Origin: Selenomonas sp. GACV-9
Lineage (GTDB): Bacteria > Bacillota > Negativicutes > Selenomonadales > Selenomonadaceae
Reading direction: 5' to 3'
Length of the DNA stretch: 64,000 nt
Assembly: GCA_900116485.1 (NCBI GenBank)
Contig: FPAX01000007.1
Span: forward strand, 1-64,000
This document shows positions 50,919 to 59,853 of the stretch, piece after piece; position 1 is the stretch's first letter; every line of letters starts with the position of its first letter. A model generated the notes under the pieces. The model was not told the origin of the DNA. It searched no databases and was given only the letters and a program-made list of their open reading frames with translations. The position numbers and the translations under genes are program-made.

Positions 50919-51887
50919 ATGCGGAATCTATATATAGGACTGGGGTTGTTGTTCCTGGCAGCTGGCGCTTATTGGGTCAGCGGGGATTTCCCGCGGCTGG
51001 GGATGGCGGCGTTGTTTGCAGGCGGCTGGTCGCTGGTGCAGGGGCTGCGTGCCGGGCGTGAAAGCGAGGAGCGCCGGCTGCGGACGGAGGATCTTTCCAC
51101 GGAGCTTGCGCAGGCGGCTGAGGCTGGCTGGCAGAAGGCACTGGCAGACTATGACCGCATCGAGAATGTGCGGCGGCAGATCCACGATGTGGAGCTCAGC
51201 CGTCAGCTCACGACTATCCAGCAGGAGTCCTCAAGCATGCTGCGCTATCTGGAAAAGCACCCCGACCGTGTGCCAGTGGCGCGCCGCTTTATCGACTACT
51301 ACCAGGACAGAGCGGCAAGCCTCAGTGAGGAGTTCTACGAGCTTGAGCAGACGCGGCTCGATACGGAGCAGGTGCGGCAGGTGCGCACGCGGCTCAAGGA
51401 GACGCTGGCGGCATTCGATGAGGCCTATGCGGCGGAGTTCGAAAAGGTCATGGGGCCGCAGCTCATGGATATGGATGCCGAGATGACAGTGATGCAGCAG
51501 CATTTCGAGTCCGAGGGCATTGTTGACGATCCCGGCCGGTCACAGGGGAAAGCGCAGCAAACAGCACAGCCCCAGCGGCCGCGGCAGGATATCCCGTTTT
51601 CCAGTACCAAGGGGCGTGCTGGCCGCATGAAGGGCGGTCATGGCAGCTACAGCATTGTGCCGCCAGCTGTGCGCGGCGATGTCGTCAAGGAAAAGATCAT
51701 CATGAGCCTGCTGGCCATATTCCTTGGCTGCATCGGTGCCCATAAGTTCTATCAGGGCAAGACCTTTGCGGGCATCATGTATCTGGTGCTGTTTTGGACG
51801 TTCCTGCCGGGATTCATCGGCTTTATCGAGGGCGTCCGCTACCTGTTCATGCCCGTTGATGATTTTTATGAGAAGTATTACCGCTGA
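50919..51887 (+). CDS. XpaC-like protein with C-terminal TM2 domain
   Basis: The 322-residue protein has two short N-terminal membrane segments (LYIGLGLLFLAAGAYWV and LGMAALFAGGWSLVQG), a charged helical region resembling XpaC (5-bromo-4-chloroindolyl phosphate hydrolysis protein), and a C-terminal TM2 domain (SLLAIFLGCIGAHKFYQGK and MYLVLFWTFLPGFIGFIEG). The ATG at 50919 has GGGAGG ten bases upstream. The next gene, telA, begins 18 bases after. XpaC and TelA genes are often paired and related to envelope stress or tellurite/antimicrobial resistance. The TM2 addition is unusual. Confidence 0.75.
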   Translation: MRNLYIGLGLLFLAAGAYWVSGDFPRLGMAALFAGGWSLVQGLRAGRESEERRLRTEDLSTELAQAAEAGWQKALADYDRIENVRRQIHDVELSRQLTTIQQESSSMLRYLEKHPDRVPVARRFIDYYQDRAASLSEEFYELEQTRLDTEQVRQVRTRLKETLAAFDEAYAAEFEKVMGPQLMDMDAEMTVMQQHFESEGIVDDPGRSQGKAQQTAQPQRPRQDIPFSSTKGRAGRMKGGHGSYSIVPPAVRGDVVKEKIIMSLLAIFLGCIGAHKFYQGKTFAGIMYLVLFWTFLPGFIGFIEGVRYLFMPVDDFYEKYYR

Positions 51888-51904
51888 TTTTTGAGGTGAT
51901 GACG

Positions 51905-53053
51905 ATGGATATCAATCTGGAAGATCTCATGAAGGCTAAGAAAGAAACAGAGGGCGCTAAAGCGCCGGTGGCAGTATCGAGTGAGGAGCTCACGGCTCAG
52001 GTCGAGCAGCAGACCTTGCAGTTGACGCCTGAGGAGCGGGCGCAGGCTGACAAGATCAAGGAAAGCCTTGATCTGACCGACTCGACGGCGGTGCTGAGTT
52101 TCGGTGCACCGGCCCAGCAGAAGATTGCCGAGTTTGCCGATGGCGTGCTGACACAGGTCCGCACGAAGGACAGCGGGCCGGTTGGCGAGCTGCTCGGCAG
52201 TCTTGTGACCGAGGTGCGCGGCCTTGAAGGGCATAAGCCTGGCGGCCTTTTGGGCAAGCTGCCTTTTGTCGGCGGTTTCGTGAGCAAGGCAGAGGATATC
52301 AAGAATGGCTACGACAAGCTTTCGGTGCAGGTGGATCGCATCCAGGGCAGTCTCGAGCAGGCTAAGGTCAAGATGATGAAGGATGTCGTCCTGTTCGACA
52401 AGCTCTACGATGAGAATCTGGCCTACTTCAAGCAGCTGCAGGTCTATATCCAGGCCGGCGAGGAAAAGCTCACGGAAATGCGTGAGGTGACCCTGCCGAA
52501 ACTGCGGGCGCAGGCGGCTGCGGCCAATGACCCGATGGCGGTGCAGGTCGTGGCTGACTTCGAGGGCAGCGTCGAGCGGTTTGAGAAGAAGGTCCACGAC
52601 CTCAAGATCAGCAAGACGATTGCCATCCAGACAGCGCCGCAGATCCGCTTGATCCAGAATAACGACAAGGCCCTCATCGATCGTGTGCAGACGGCTATCT
52701 ACAGCACGATCCCGCTCTGGAAGAACCAGATGGTCATTGCGCTGGGCCTGTCGGCGCAGCAGCAGACGCTGCAGATGCAGCGAGCTGTGACCGATGCGAC
52801 CAATGAGCTCCTGCGCCGCAATGCGGAGCTCTTGCAGCAGAATACGGTGGAGACGGCCCGGGAGAATGAGCGTGGTGTTGTCGATATCGAGACGGTGCGC
52901 GAGGTCAATGAGAAGCTTGTGGCAACCATTGAGGAGACAATCAAAATCCAGCAGGAAGGCCGGGCAAAACGGCAAGCGGCTGAGGCCGAGCTGGTACAGA
53001 TAGAGGGGCGTCTGCGTGAGACTCTGCTGAGGAGCAGCGGCCGCCGGGAGTGA
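51905..53053 (+). CDS. telA: Toxic anion resistance protein TelA family
   Basis: The 382-residue protein is a mostly helical TelA-family member: LGKLPFVGGFVSKAEDIKNGYDKL, LDKLYDENLAYFKQLQVYIQAGEEKL and the C-terminal NAELLQQNTVETARENERGVVDIE. TelA proteins were named for tellurite resistance but act broadly in envelope stress tolerance. GAGGTG precedes the ATG at 51905. It forms an operon with the XpaC-TM2 gene and probably the downstream PBP gene, which starts ten bases later. Confidence 0.88.
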   Translation: MDINLEDLMKAKKETEGAKAPVAVSSEELTAQVEQQTLQLTPEERAQADKIKESLDLTDSTAVLSFGAPAQQKIAEFADGVLTQVRTKDSGPVGELLGSLVTEVRGLEGHKPGGLLGKLPFVGGFVSKAEDIKNGYDKLSVQVDRIQGSLEQAKVKMMKDVVLFDKLYDENLAYFKQLQVYIQAGEEKLTEMREVTLPKLRAQAAAANDPMAVQVVADFEGSVERFEKKVHDLKISKTIAIQTAPQIRLIQNNDKALIDRVQTAIYSTIPLWKNQMVIALGLSAQQQTLQMQRAVTDATNELLRRNAELLQQNTVETARENERGVVDIETVREVNEKLVATIEETIKIQQEGRAKRQAAEAELVQIEGRLRETLLRSSGRRE

Positions 53054-53062
53054 TAGACGGGA

Positions 53063-55042
53063 ATGAATAAGAGACGGTACACGACACAAAAGCATATTAC
53101 CTGGCTGGCGATGCTGATGCTGGTCGTGTTGGGCGTAGTCGTCCTGCGCTATGGATGGCTGCAGCTCGTACAGGGCAATGAGCTCTCAGAGCGCATGAAG
53201 AACCAGGTCGGCCATGATTATGCGATCCAGTCGCCGCGCGGTGCAATCCTTGACCGCAATGGGCGGGAGCTGGCGGTCAGCACGATGACCAAGTCCCTCT
53301 ATGTGGATCCCAACCATGTGGAGGATGCGGCGGTACTGGCGTCTGATCTGGCGTCGGTACTGGACAAGCCGGAGCAGGAGATCCTTGACGACATCAATGT
53401 CGGTGGTGGTTTTGTCTGGGTGAAGCGGCGCATGGAGCAGTCGGAGTACGAGGCTGTGCGCAAGCTGATTCGCGAGAAGTCGTATCAGTCATGCCTGGGC
53501 TTCCGCGATGAGGCCAAACGCTATTATCCCAACGATGCCTTGGCGGCTAATGTGCTGGGCTTTGTCGGCACGGACGACAAGGGCCTCGATGGTGTCGAGC
53601 AGGCCTTGGATGGCCTGCTCAAAGGCGAGATCAAGGAAAAATATCTGACGACGGATCGTCGGGACCGGCCAATCCTTGACTCAATATTCATGAGCAATCG
53701 CCGTTATCGTGGCGATTACTGCAAGACCGTCGAGCTCACGATTGACAGCGGCATCCAGTTCATCGTCGAGCAGGAGCTCGACCGTGCCGTGGCTGAGAAT
53801 AATCCGAAGTCCATCACTTGCGTGGTCATGGATCCGAAGAGCGGTGAGGTCCTCGCGATGGCCTCGCGGCCATCGTACAACCCGAACAAGTTCTGGGATT
53901 ATCAGCCAGAGGTCTGGAAGAACCGCGCGGTATCCTTCATCTATGAGCCGGGCTCGACCTTCAAGTCCGTGGTAGCTGGTGCAGCACTGCAGGAGAAGGT
54001 CGTAACGCCGAATCAGGTCTTTGTGGATCCAGGCTATGTCATGGTATCGGGACGCCGCATCCAGAACTGGAGCGGTACGAGTTTCGGCACGGTCACCTTC
54101 ACTGACGTCGTCAAGCAGTCGCTGAATACTGGCTTTGCTCAGGTCGGCCTGCGTCTTGGTGCCGAGAAGATTACCGACTATGCTAAGAAGTTTGGGTTCG
54201 GTACGGCAACGGGCATCGATCTGCCGGGAGAGGAGAGCGGCATCCTGTTCGAGCCGGAGAACATGCGTGACTCGGATATCGCGACGATGTCCATCGGCCA
54301 GAGTATCGCCGTGACGCCACTGCAGCTCGTGACGGCAATGTCAGCTATTGCCAACGATGGCGTGCTGCTGCATCCGTATATCGTCAAGTCCGTCCGCAAT
54401 GCCGACGGCTCGGTCTACGAGGAGCGGCAGCCCCAGGAGGTGCGTCGCACGATCGAGTCGGCGACTGATAAGACGCTGGTGGGGCTCTTAGAGCAGGTCG
54501 TTGCCAGCGGCGGCGGCCAGAAGGCGGCGGTCAAGGGCTACCGCATCGCCGGCAAGACTGGTACGGCCCAGAAGATCCGTGAGGATGGTGCAGGCTATAT
54601 GGAAGGGCGCTATATTGCTTCGTTCTGTGGCTTTGCGCCGGTCGAGGATCCGCGGCTCACGGTCTTGGTCATGATCGATGATCCGAGCACGGGCAACTAC
54701 TATGGCGGCCAGATTGCAGCACCAGTGGCGGGGCGCATCTTTGCCCAGCTGTTCCGCTATATGCACATCGCGCCGTCAAGCGATCCCTTTGCCAATATGG
54801 AGCCGTCAAAGACTGCACCGCAGCCCAAGCCGGTCAAGCCATACGACGGCGAGGTGCCTGAGGGCAAGATCGTGATGCCTGACTTCACGGGCAAGAGCCT
54901 GCGCGAGGCAGCCAAGATCGCCAGCGATAAGGGGCTGAGCTTTACCAGCGAAGGATCGGGTTATGCGACGGGGCAGAGCATCCCGGTAAATACGCTGGTC
55001 GACCAAGGGACAGGCGTCGTGGTGTACTTCAAGCCCGATTAG
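53063..55042 (+). CDS. Class B penicillin-binding protein with one PASTA domain (SpoVD/FtsI-like)
   Basis: The 659-residue transpeptidase crosslinks peptidoglycan in the periplasm. One N-terminal membrane anchor (WLAMLMLVVLGVVVLR) is followed by a dimerisation domain (SPRGAILDRNGRELAVS) and a transpeptidase domain with SxxK in PGSTFKSVVAG, SxN in KQSLNTGFAQ, and KTG in IAGKTGTAQ. A single PASTA domain (VMPDFTGKSLREAAKIAS...) ends the protein, as in SpoVD. A second start is not evident; the ribosome site is weak. An FtsI or SpoVD role cannot be separated. Confidence 0.9.
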   Translation: MNKRRYTTQKHITWLAMLMLVVLGVVVLRYGWLQLVQGNELSERMKNQVGHDYAIQSPRGAILDRNGRELAVSTMTKSLYVDPNHVEDAAVLASDLASVLDKPEQEILDDINVGGGFVWVKRRMEQSEYEAVRKLIREKSYQSCLGFRDEAKRYYPNDALAANVLGFVGTDDKGLDGVEQALDGLLKGEIKEKYLTTDRRDRPILDSIFMSNRRYRGDYCKTVELTIDSGIQFIVEQELDRAVAENNPKSITCVVMDPKSGEVLAMASRPSYNPNKFWDYQPEVWKNRAVSFIYEPGSTFKSVVAGAALQEKVVTPNQVFVDPGYVMVSGRRIQNWSGTSFGTVTFTDVVKQSLNTGFAQVGLRLGAEKITDYAKKFGFGTATGIDLPGEESGILFEPENMRDSDIATMSIGQSIAVTPLQLVTAMSAIANDGVLLHPYIVKSVRNADGSVYEERQPQEVRRTIESATDKTLVGLLEQVVASGGGQKAAVKGYRIAGKTGTAQKIREDGAGYMEGRYIASFCGFAPVEDPRLTVLVMIDDPSTGNYYGGQIAAPVAGRIFAQLFRYMHIAPSSDPFANMEPSKTAPQPKPVKPYDGEVPEGKIVMPDFTGKSLREAAKIASDKGLSFTSEGSGYATGQSIPVNTLVDQGTGVVVYFKPD

Positions 55043-55070
55043 GGAAATACATAGGAATATGATACATATG

Positions 55071-55107
55071 AGTCCGTTGACACAGGTAAGTGTCAGCGGA
55101 CTTTTCT
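55071..55107 (+). terminator. Terminator after the PBP gene
   Basis: AGTCCGTTGACAC pairs with GTGTCAGCGGACT across six bases, then T4. Confidence 0.88.
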
Positions 55108-55149
55108 TATGGAAAATTGCAGTTTGTTTGCTTAGTACGAGATTACAAT

Positions 55150-55735
55150 AAGCGTGATACAGCTCAGCTTGGGTGAGGGTGGGTGCACTTTTTCTTCGCT
55201 CCGCTAAATGACCCGCGCTGATAGGTTGTACGTATTTAGGGACATGCGCCGGGCAGGCCGGCGGCGCGCCAATACATCTTGGCGTTCTAGTTTATACCTA
55301 CCGCGTGCCATCCCTCACTGCGTTCGGGCAATCGCTCCGTCTACGAAGAAAGTGTACCCACCCTCGCCCTCCGATATGTTGGAATAAGCCTGCTCCGTTC
55401 CGGCGATAGGCCACGAATTACATCGATGTGCTTGTTACGGGAGAAACGATTCGTACAATCTCAGATTTCCGTTGCCAAAGGGGCGAACGGGGTAGTGCTC
55501 TTTTCTGTCTGGAGCGACTGTCCTGCGCAGCAGGACTGGGCCGTAAGCGCATAACCTAGAAAGAACTATGTACGTCGCGACCTGGTAACGGGAGCAGGTA
55601 ACTGAGTCCGTAGAGCTAGCCGTACGGTCCATTCAGCGGAAACAGAAAAAGTACTACCCCGTGAACCCCGAGCTGCGTATTTTCAGGGGTTCTTCCCGCA
55701 CGCACTGACAGACAAACTGCAATTTTATGGACTCA
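55150..55735. repeat. Intergenic repeat, copy 3 (modules A and B)
   Basis: Module A spans 55171-55369 with 18-base arms at 55171-55188 and 55352-55369. Compared with copy 2, one arm position changes from G to A and its partner from C to T, keeping the pair. Module B spans 55480-55669. An internal stem reads GCGCC...GGCGC here and GTGCC...GGCAC in copy 2, another kept pair. The 3' flank shares ACAGACAAACTGC with copy 1. No convincing gene is present; this fills most of the 55043-55861 gap. Confidence 0.9.
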
Positions 55736-55750
55736 AGGAATGTGATGTGT

Positions 55751-55780
55751 TTGCCTGGGAAACTTTCTGTAAAATATAAT
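55751..55780 (+). promoter_or_regulatory. Promoter of the rnf operon
   Basis: TTGCCT, 18 bases, then TATAAT, about 80 bases before the first start codon and just downstream of repeat copy 3. Confidence 0.6.
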
Positions 55781-55861
55781 TTTCACAATTAATAGGAAAC
55801 AGGATATTTTGAATGTGAGTCGAATAGAGTAAGTGTATATCGATAGACGGGAGGAGAGCAA

Positions 55862-56278
55862 ATGAAACAGGAACAAGGTCTCGTCGTCGAGGTCTATGAC
55901 GGGCTGGCGAAGATAAAAGTCGGTCGCCATGCAGAGTGCACGAGCTGCGGCGCGTGCCCGTCAAGCCGTCAGGTGATGGTCGAGGCGGTCAATAGCCTTG
56001 GGGCCCAGCCCGGTCAGCGCGTGCGCTTTGCACTGCAGGAGCAGGATGTGCTTGTCGGTGCATTTGTCGTGTTCGTGCTGCCGCTGCTAGGTGCAGGGCT
56101 TGGTGCTGTGGCTGGCTGGTGGCTGGCGCCGTCTCTGTCTTTGCCAGAGGCACAGGGGAGCGTGGGCGGCGCGGTTATAGCGCTGGTGCTGGCCCTGGCC
56201 TTTGTGCGCTCCTTTGACCGCCGAGTGGCCAGACGGCAGGAGATGAAACCCGTCATCGTCGAAATCCTGACGGATTGA
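55862..56278 (+). CDS. RseC/MucC-family protein (Rnf-associated)
   Basis: The 138-residue protein has an N-terminal cytoplasmic part with CTSCGAC (CxxCxxC) and two membrane segments (VGAFVVFVLPLLGAGLGAVAGWW and GGAVIALVLALAFVRSF), the RseC layout. RseC-like proteins work with Rnf in reducing the SoxR regulator in proteobacteria or help assemble Rnf. It opens the rnf operon. GGAGGAG precedes the ATG. Its precise role here is unknown. Confidence 0.85.
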   Translation: MKQEQGLVVEVYDGLAKIKVGRHAECTSCGACPSSRQVMVEAVNSLGAQPGQRVRFALQEQDVLVGAFVVFVLPLLGAGLGAVAGWWLAPSLSLPEAQGSVGGAVIALVLALAFVRSFDRRVARRQEMKPVIVEILTD

Positions 56279-56311
56279 CGCGTAGATTGCGAAAGCTATG
56301 AGGTGATGTTG

Positions 56312-57667
56312 ATGTTCAAGAGTTTTTGGGGGGGAATCCATCCGCAGGACGGCAAGGCGCTGGCCAAGGATAAGCCCATCGAAGTGATGGCGCCACCGGC
56401 AGAGCTTGTCGTGCCGCTGAGCCAGCATATCGGTGCGCCGTGCGAGCCCTGCGTGAAGGTTGGCGATATGGTAAAGCGCGGTCAGCTTATCGGTACGAGT
56501 CCGGCGTTCATGCATGCGGATATCCATGCGCCGGCGGCCGGCAAGGTCGTGCGCATCGAGGAGCGGCCGCATTCGGGGCGCATCAGCTGCCTGTCGGTGG
56601 TCATCGAATGCGATGGCACTGACGAATGGGCTGACGGCTTGCCGCTTGCTCGTGACTGGCAGGCGATGACGGATGCGGAAATCCTCAGCGCTATCCAGTC
56701 GGCGGGCATCGTCGGCATGGGCGGTGCGACCTTCCCAGCACATATCAAGCTGAACCCTTCTAAGCCCGTGGATATCTTGATCCTCAATGGTGCGGAATGC
56801 GAGCCGTATCTGACGGCAGACTACCGGCTGATGCTGGAGGAGCCTGGGCGCATCGTGGAAGGTGTGCAGATACTGGCCCGCGTGCTCGGCGTCAAGCGCA
56901 GCGTCATCGGCATCGAGGACAATAAGCCGGAGGCTATTGCGGCGCTGGAGACGGCCTGTGCTGGTACGGATATCGAGGTCAAGGCGCTCAAGACGAAATA
57001 TCCGCAGGGCGCCGAGAAGATGCTCATAAAGGTCATCGCGGACCGCGAGGTACCGATGGGCGGCCTGCCGATGGATGTGGGGGCTGTCGTGCAGAATGTG
57101 GGTACTGTGGCGGCCATCGACGATGCGGTGGTGCATGGTCTGCCGCTTACCGAGCGTGTGACGACGGTGTCCGGTGATGCGGTGGCTGAGCCCAAGAACC
57201 TGCGCGTGCGCATCGGCACGAAGTATAGCGATGCGATCGCGTTCTGCGGCGGCCTGCGCGAGACGCCGGATAAGCTCATCGCTGGCGGCCCGATGATGGG
57301 CATGGCCCAGGCGACGGATGAAGTGCCCATCATGAAGGGATCGTCAGGCATCCTCGCGCTGACGCGCAAAGTCACCGGGCATGGCCCCGAGATGAACTGC
57401 ATCCGCTGCGGGCGCTGCGTCAAGGCCTGCCCGATGGGGCTCGTGCCGAGCATGCTGTCAATCCTTTCCGAGCGGCAGGACTTTGCGGCCTGCCGGGATG
57501 AATACGGACTCATGAACTGTGTCGAGTGCGGCTGCTGCACCTATGTGTGCCCGGCCAAGCGCAATATCGTGCAATACATCAAGAATGCGAAGGGCTTTGT
57601 GCGGGCGGAGATGGCCAAAGCCAAGGCCAAGGCTGATGCAAAGAAGAAGGAGGGCGATGGGAAATGA
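56312..57667 (+). CDS. rnfC: Rnf electron transport complex subunit C
   Basis: The 451-residue subunit binds NADH and FMN and carries two [4Fe-4S] clusters. It starts FKSFWGGIHPQDGK, with GIVGMGGATFPAHIKL and LILNGAECEPYLTADYRLM (the flavin and NAD region), and ends with two cysteine motifs, CIRCGRCVKACPMGL and CVECGCCTYVCPAKR. The ATG at 56312 has GAGGTG upstream; earlier GTG and ATG codons at 56303 and 56306 are alternatives. A Lys/Ala-rich tail follows. It overlaps rnfD by four bases. Confidence 0.93.
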   Translation: MFKSFWGGIHPQDGKALAKDKPIEVMAPPAELVVPLSQHIGAPCEPCVKVGDMVKRGQLIGTSPAFMHADIHAPAAGKVVRIEERPHSGRISCLSVVIECDGTDEWADGLPLARDWQAMTDAEILSAIQSAGIVGMGGATFPAHIKLNPSKPVDILILNGAECEPYLTADYRLMLEEPGRIVEGVQILARVLGVKRSVIGIEDNKPEAIAALETACAGTDIEVKALKTKYPQGAEKMLIKVIADREVPMGGLPMDVGAVVQNVGTVAAIDDAVVHGLPLTERVTTVSGDAVAEPKNLRVRIGTKYSDAIAFCGGLRETPDKLIAGGPMMGMAQATDEVPIMKGSSGILALTRKVTGHGPEMNCIRCGRCVKACPMGLVPSMLSILSERQDFAACRDEYGLMNCVECGCCTYVCPAKRNIVQYIKNAKGFVRAEMAKAKAKADAKKKEGDGK

Positions 57668-58653
57668 GTGAGACGCGCTACACGATTTCTGCCTCGCCGC
57701 ATATCCGCGACGATGAGACGATTTCCCATATCATGTGGCAGGTCAATGCGGCACTTTTGCCCGCAGCCCTGTTTGCCATCTGGTGGTTTGGTTTCCCCGC
57801 ACTTATCAATATGCTTGTGGGTGTCATATTTGCCGTAGGCGCTGAGTATGTCTGGCAGCGCGCGCTCAAGCGGCCGGTTACGGCCTTCGATGGCAGTGCC
57901 TGCATCACGGGCCTCCTGCTGGCGATGTCGATGTCGCCGCTGCTGCCGCCGTATATGGTGGCTATCGGCTCGGTGCTGGCTATCGTGGTGGCCAAGCAGT
58001 CCATGGGCGGCCTGGGATTCAATATCTTCAATCCGGCGCATATTGGCCGGGCGGCGCTGATGGTTTCCTGGCCAGTGGCGATGACGACCTGGTCGAAGAT
58101 GCAGGACATGAGCGCCGGCGTCGATGCGATGACGAGTGCGACGCCCCTCAACATCCTCAAATTGCAGGGCTATGATGCGCTGGTGAATACCTTTGGTGGG
58201 CAGGCGACCATGTACTGGCATATGTTCGTCGGTACGCGCAACGGCTCCCTAGGCGAGACCAGCACGGTGCTGCTGCTCATCGGCGGCCTCTATCTGATTG
58301 TGAAAGGCTATGTGAATTGGATCGTGCCAGCGGTCATGATTGCAACGGTGGGCGTGCTGACCTTTGTATTTGGGCCGGCAGGACTGTTCACGGGGGATCC
58401 GCTGTTTCATATGATGGCGGGGGGCCTTATGCTCGGTGCGTTCTTCATGGCCACCGATATGGTCACGATACCGATGACGGTCAAGGGGCAGATTATCTTT
58501 GCCGTAGGTGCTGGTGCAATCACGGTGCTGATCCGCCTGATTGGCGGCTATCCAGAGGGGGTCTGCTACTCGATCCTGCTGATGAATGCGGTGACGCCGC
58601 TTATCGATCGTTTCACGAAAACGCGGATTTTTGGCGCAGGGGGTGACAAATGA
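57664..58653 (+). CDS. rnfD: Rnf complex subunit D (flavinylated membrane subunit)
   Basis: The 329-residue integral membrane protein has eight to ten segments. The FMN acceptor is Thr160 in DAMTSATPLNILKL, which matches the S-x-A-T motif that ApbE modifies. Other family stretches are FDGSACITGLLLAMSMSP and GGLGFNIFNPAHIGRA. It forms part of the ion-translocating core with RnfA and RnfE. Overlaps of four bases on both sides indicate one operon. Confidence 0.93.
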   Translation: MSETRYTISASPHIRDDETISHIMWQVNAALLPAALFAIWWFGFPALINMLVGVIFAVGAEYVWQRALKRPVTAFDGSACITGLLLAMSMSPLLPPYMVAIGSVLAIVVAKQSMGGLGFNIFNPAHIGRAALMVSWPVAMTTWSKMQDMSAGVDAMTSATPLNILKLQGYDALVNTFGGQATMYWHMFVGTRNGSLGETSTVLLLIGGLYLIVKGYVNWIVPAVMIATVGVLTFVFGPAGLFTGDPLFHMMAGGLMLGAFFMATDMVTIPMTVKGQIIFAVGAGAITVLIRLIGGYPEGVCYSILLMNAVTPLIDRFTKTRIFGAGGDK

Positions 58654-59201
58654 TGGCTGAGGAACATTCGATTGTGAAGATTGCCGCCAATCTGGCCATG
58701 GCGTGTTTCATCTCAGGCGTCGTCATCGGTTCGGTCTACTATGTGACTGCACCGGTGGCTGCCCAGAAGGCTGAGCTCATGCGGCAGGAGTCGATGAAGT
58801 CATTGGTTCCCGATGCGGAGGATTTCCAGCCGGTTGACGGTCATGAGGGCTGGTTTGCCGCACAGAAGGGGGGCAAGACCGCTGCTTATATCGTGCCGAG
58901 CGAGACCAAGGGCTATGGCGGCACCATCAAGCTGCTGGTGGCGGTCTCTGCCGATGCGAAGGTCATCGACTACAACATCCTCGAGCACAATGAGACGCCG
59001 GGGCTTGGCGACAATGCACAGAAACCGGCTTTTCGCGGGCAGTTTGCAGGCAAGAGTGCTGCGGAACTGACGGTCACGAAGAATCCTGCCGACAAGGAGG
59101 CCATCCAGGCCATGACAGGTGCGACCATCTCCTCGCGGGCTGTGACCAAGGGCGTCAAGCAGGCCGTTGAGGAAGTCGCGCAGCTGACGGGAGGGAAATG
59201 A
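58650..59201 (+). CDS. rnfG: Rnf complex subunit G (flavinylated)
   Basis: The 183-residue protein has one N-terminal membrane segment and an extracytoplasmic FMN-binding domain. The covalent attachment site is Thr159 in AMTGATISSRAV, the [ST]GAT motif recognised by ApbE. NILEHNETPGLGDNAQ is the usual family stretch. An ATG at 58653 would work equally well as start. It depends on ApbE for its flavin, linking it to the gene at 6804. Confidence 0.93.
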   Translation: MMAEEHSIVKIAANLAMACFISGVVIGSVYYVTAPVAAQKAELMRQESMKSLVPDAEDFQPVDGHEGWFAAQKGGKTAAYIVPSETKGYGGTIKLLVAVSADAKVIDYNILEHNETPGLGDNAQKPAFRGQFAGKSAAELTVTKNPADKEAIQAMTGATISSRAVTKGVKQAVEEVAQLTGGK

Positions 59202-59202
59202 T

Positions 59203-59853
59203 ATGAAGGAACTTTGGCAGATCTTCAGCAAAGGGCTCGTGGCGGAGAATCCTATCTTCATTCTCGCCTTGTCCCTGTGCCCGGCTCTGGCCGTCACGAC
59301 AACGGTCATCAATGGCTTGACGATGGGCCTTACGGTCACCTTCGTCATCACGACGAACAATGTGGTCGTCTCGATCGTTCGCAAGTGGGTAAATCCCAAG
59401 GTGCGTGTGCCGGTCTATATCACGTCGATTGCCACGATCGTCACGGTGGCGCAGCTCGTGCTGCAGGCCTATTTCCCCGAGCTGTACAAGGCCATGGGCA
59501 TCTATCTGGCGCTGGTCGTCGTCTTTGCGATCATCCTGGCGCGCGCCGAGGTCTATGCCTCGAAACATGGCGTCGTCAAATCCTTTGCTGACGGTTTTGG
59601 CATGGGCTGCGGTTTCACGCTGGCCATGCTGATCATCTCGGTGATCCGCGAGCTCATAGGCGCGGGGACAATCCTCGGCATGCCGGTGTTCGGCGAGGGC
59701 TATGAGCCCATGCTCATGATGGTATTGCCGCCGGGGGCCTTTATCCTGATCGGCTATCTCGTCGCGGCGACCAAGACCTGGAACAAACATGTGGAAGAAC
59801 GGCGGGCGCGGGAAGCGCGCCGGCTCGAGGCAATGAAGGGGGCTGAGTCGTAA
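59203..59853 (+). CDS. rnfE: Rnf complex subunit E
   Basis: The 216-residue membrane protein has six segments and begins KELWQIFSKGLVAENPIFILALSLCPALAV, the RnfE/NqrD signature. RnfE and RnfA form the paired half-channel thought to carry ions. The C-terminus is a long basic tail (WNKHVEERRAREARRLEAM). It overlaps rnfA by one base. Confidence 0.93.
   Translation: MKELWQIFSKGLVAENPIFILALSLCPALAVTTTVINGLTMGLTVTFVITTNNVVVSIVRKWVNPKVRVPVYITSIATIVTVAQLVLQAYFPELYKAMGIYLALVVVFAIILARAEVYASKHGVVKSFADGFGMGCGFTLAMLIISVIRELIGAGTILGMPVFGEGYEPMLMMVLPPGAFILIGYLVAATKTWNKHVEERRAREARRLEAMKGAES

Noticed and set aside
55150..55735. Insertion sequence with transposase
   Set aside because: There is no transposase-length frame or DDE-type motif in any copy of the repeat; at most it is non-autonomous.
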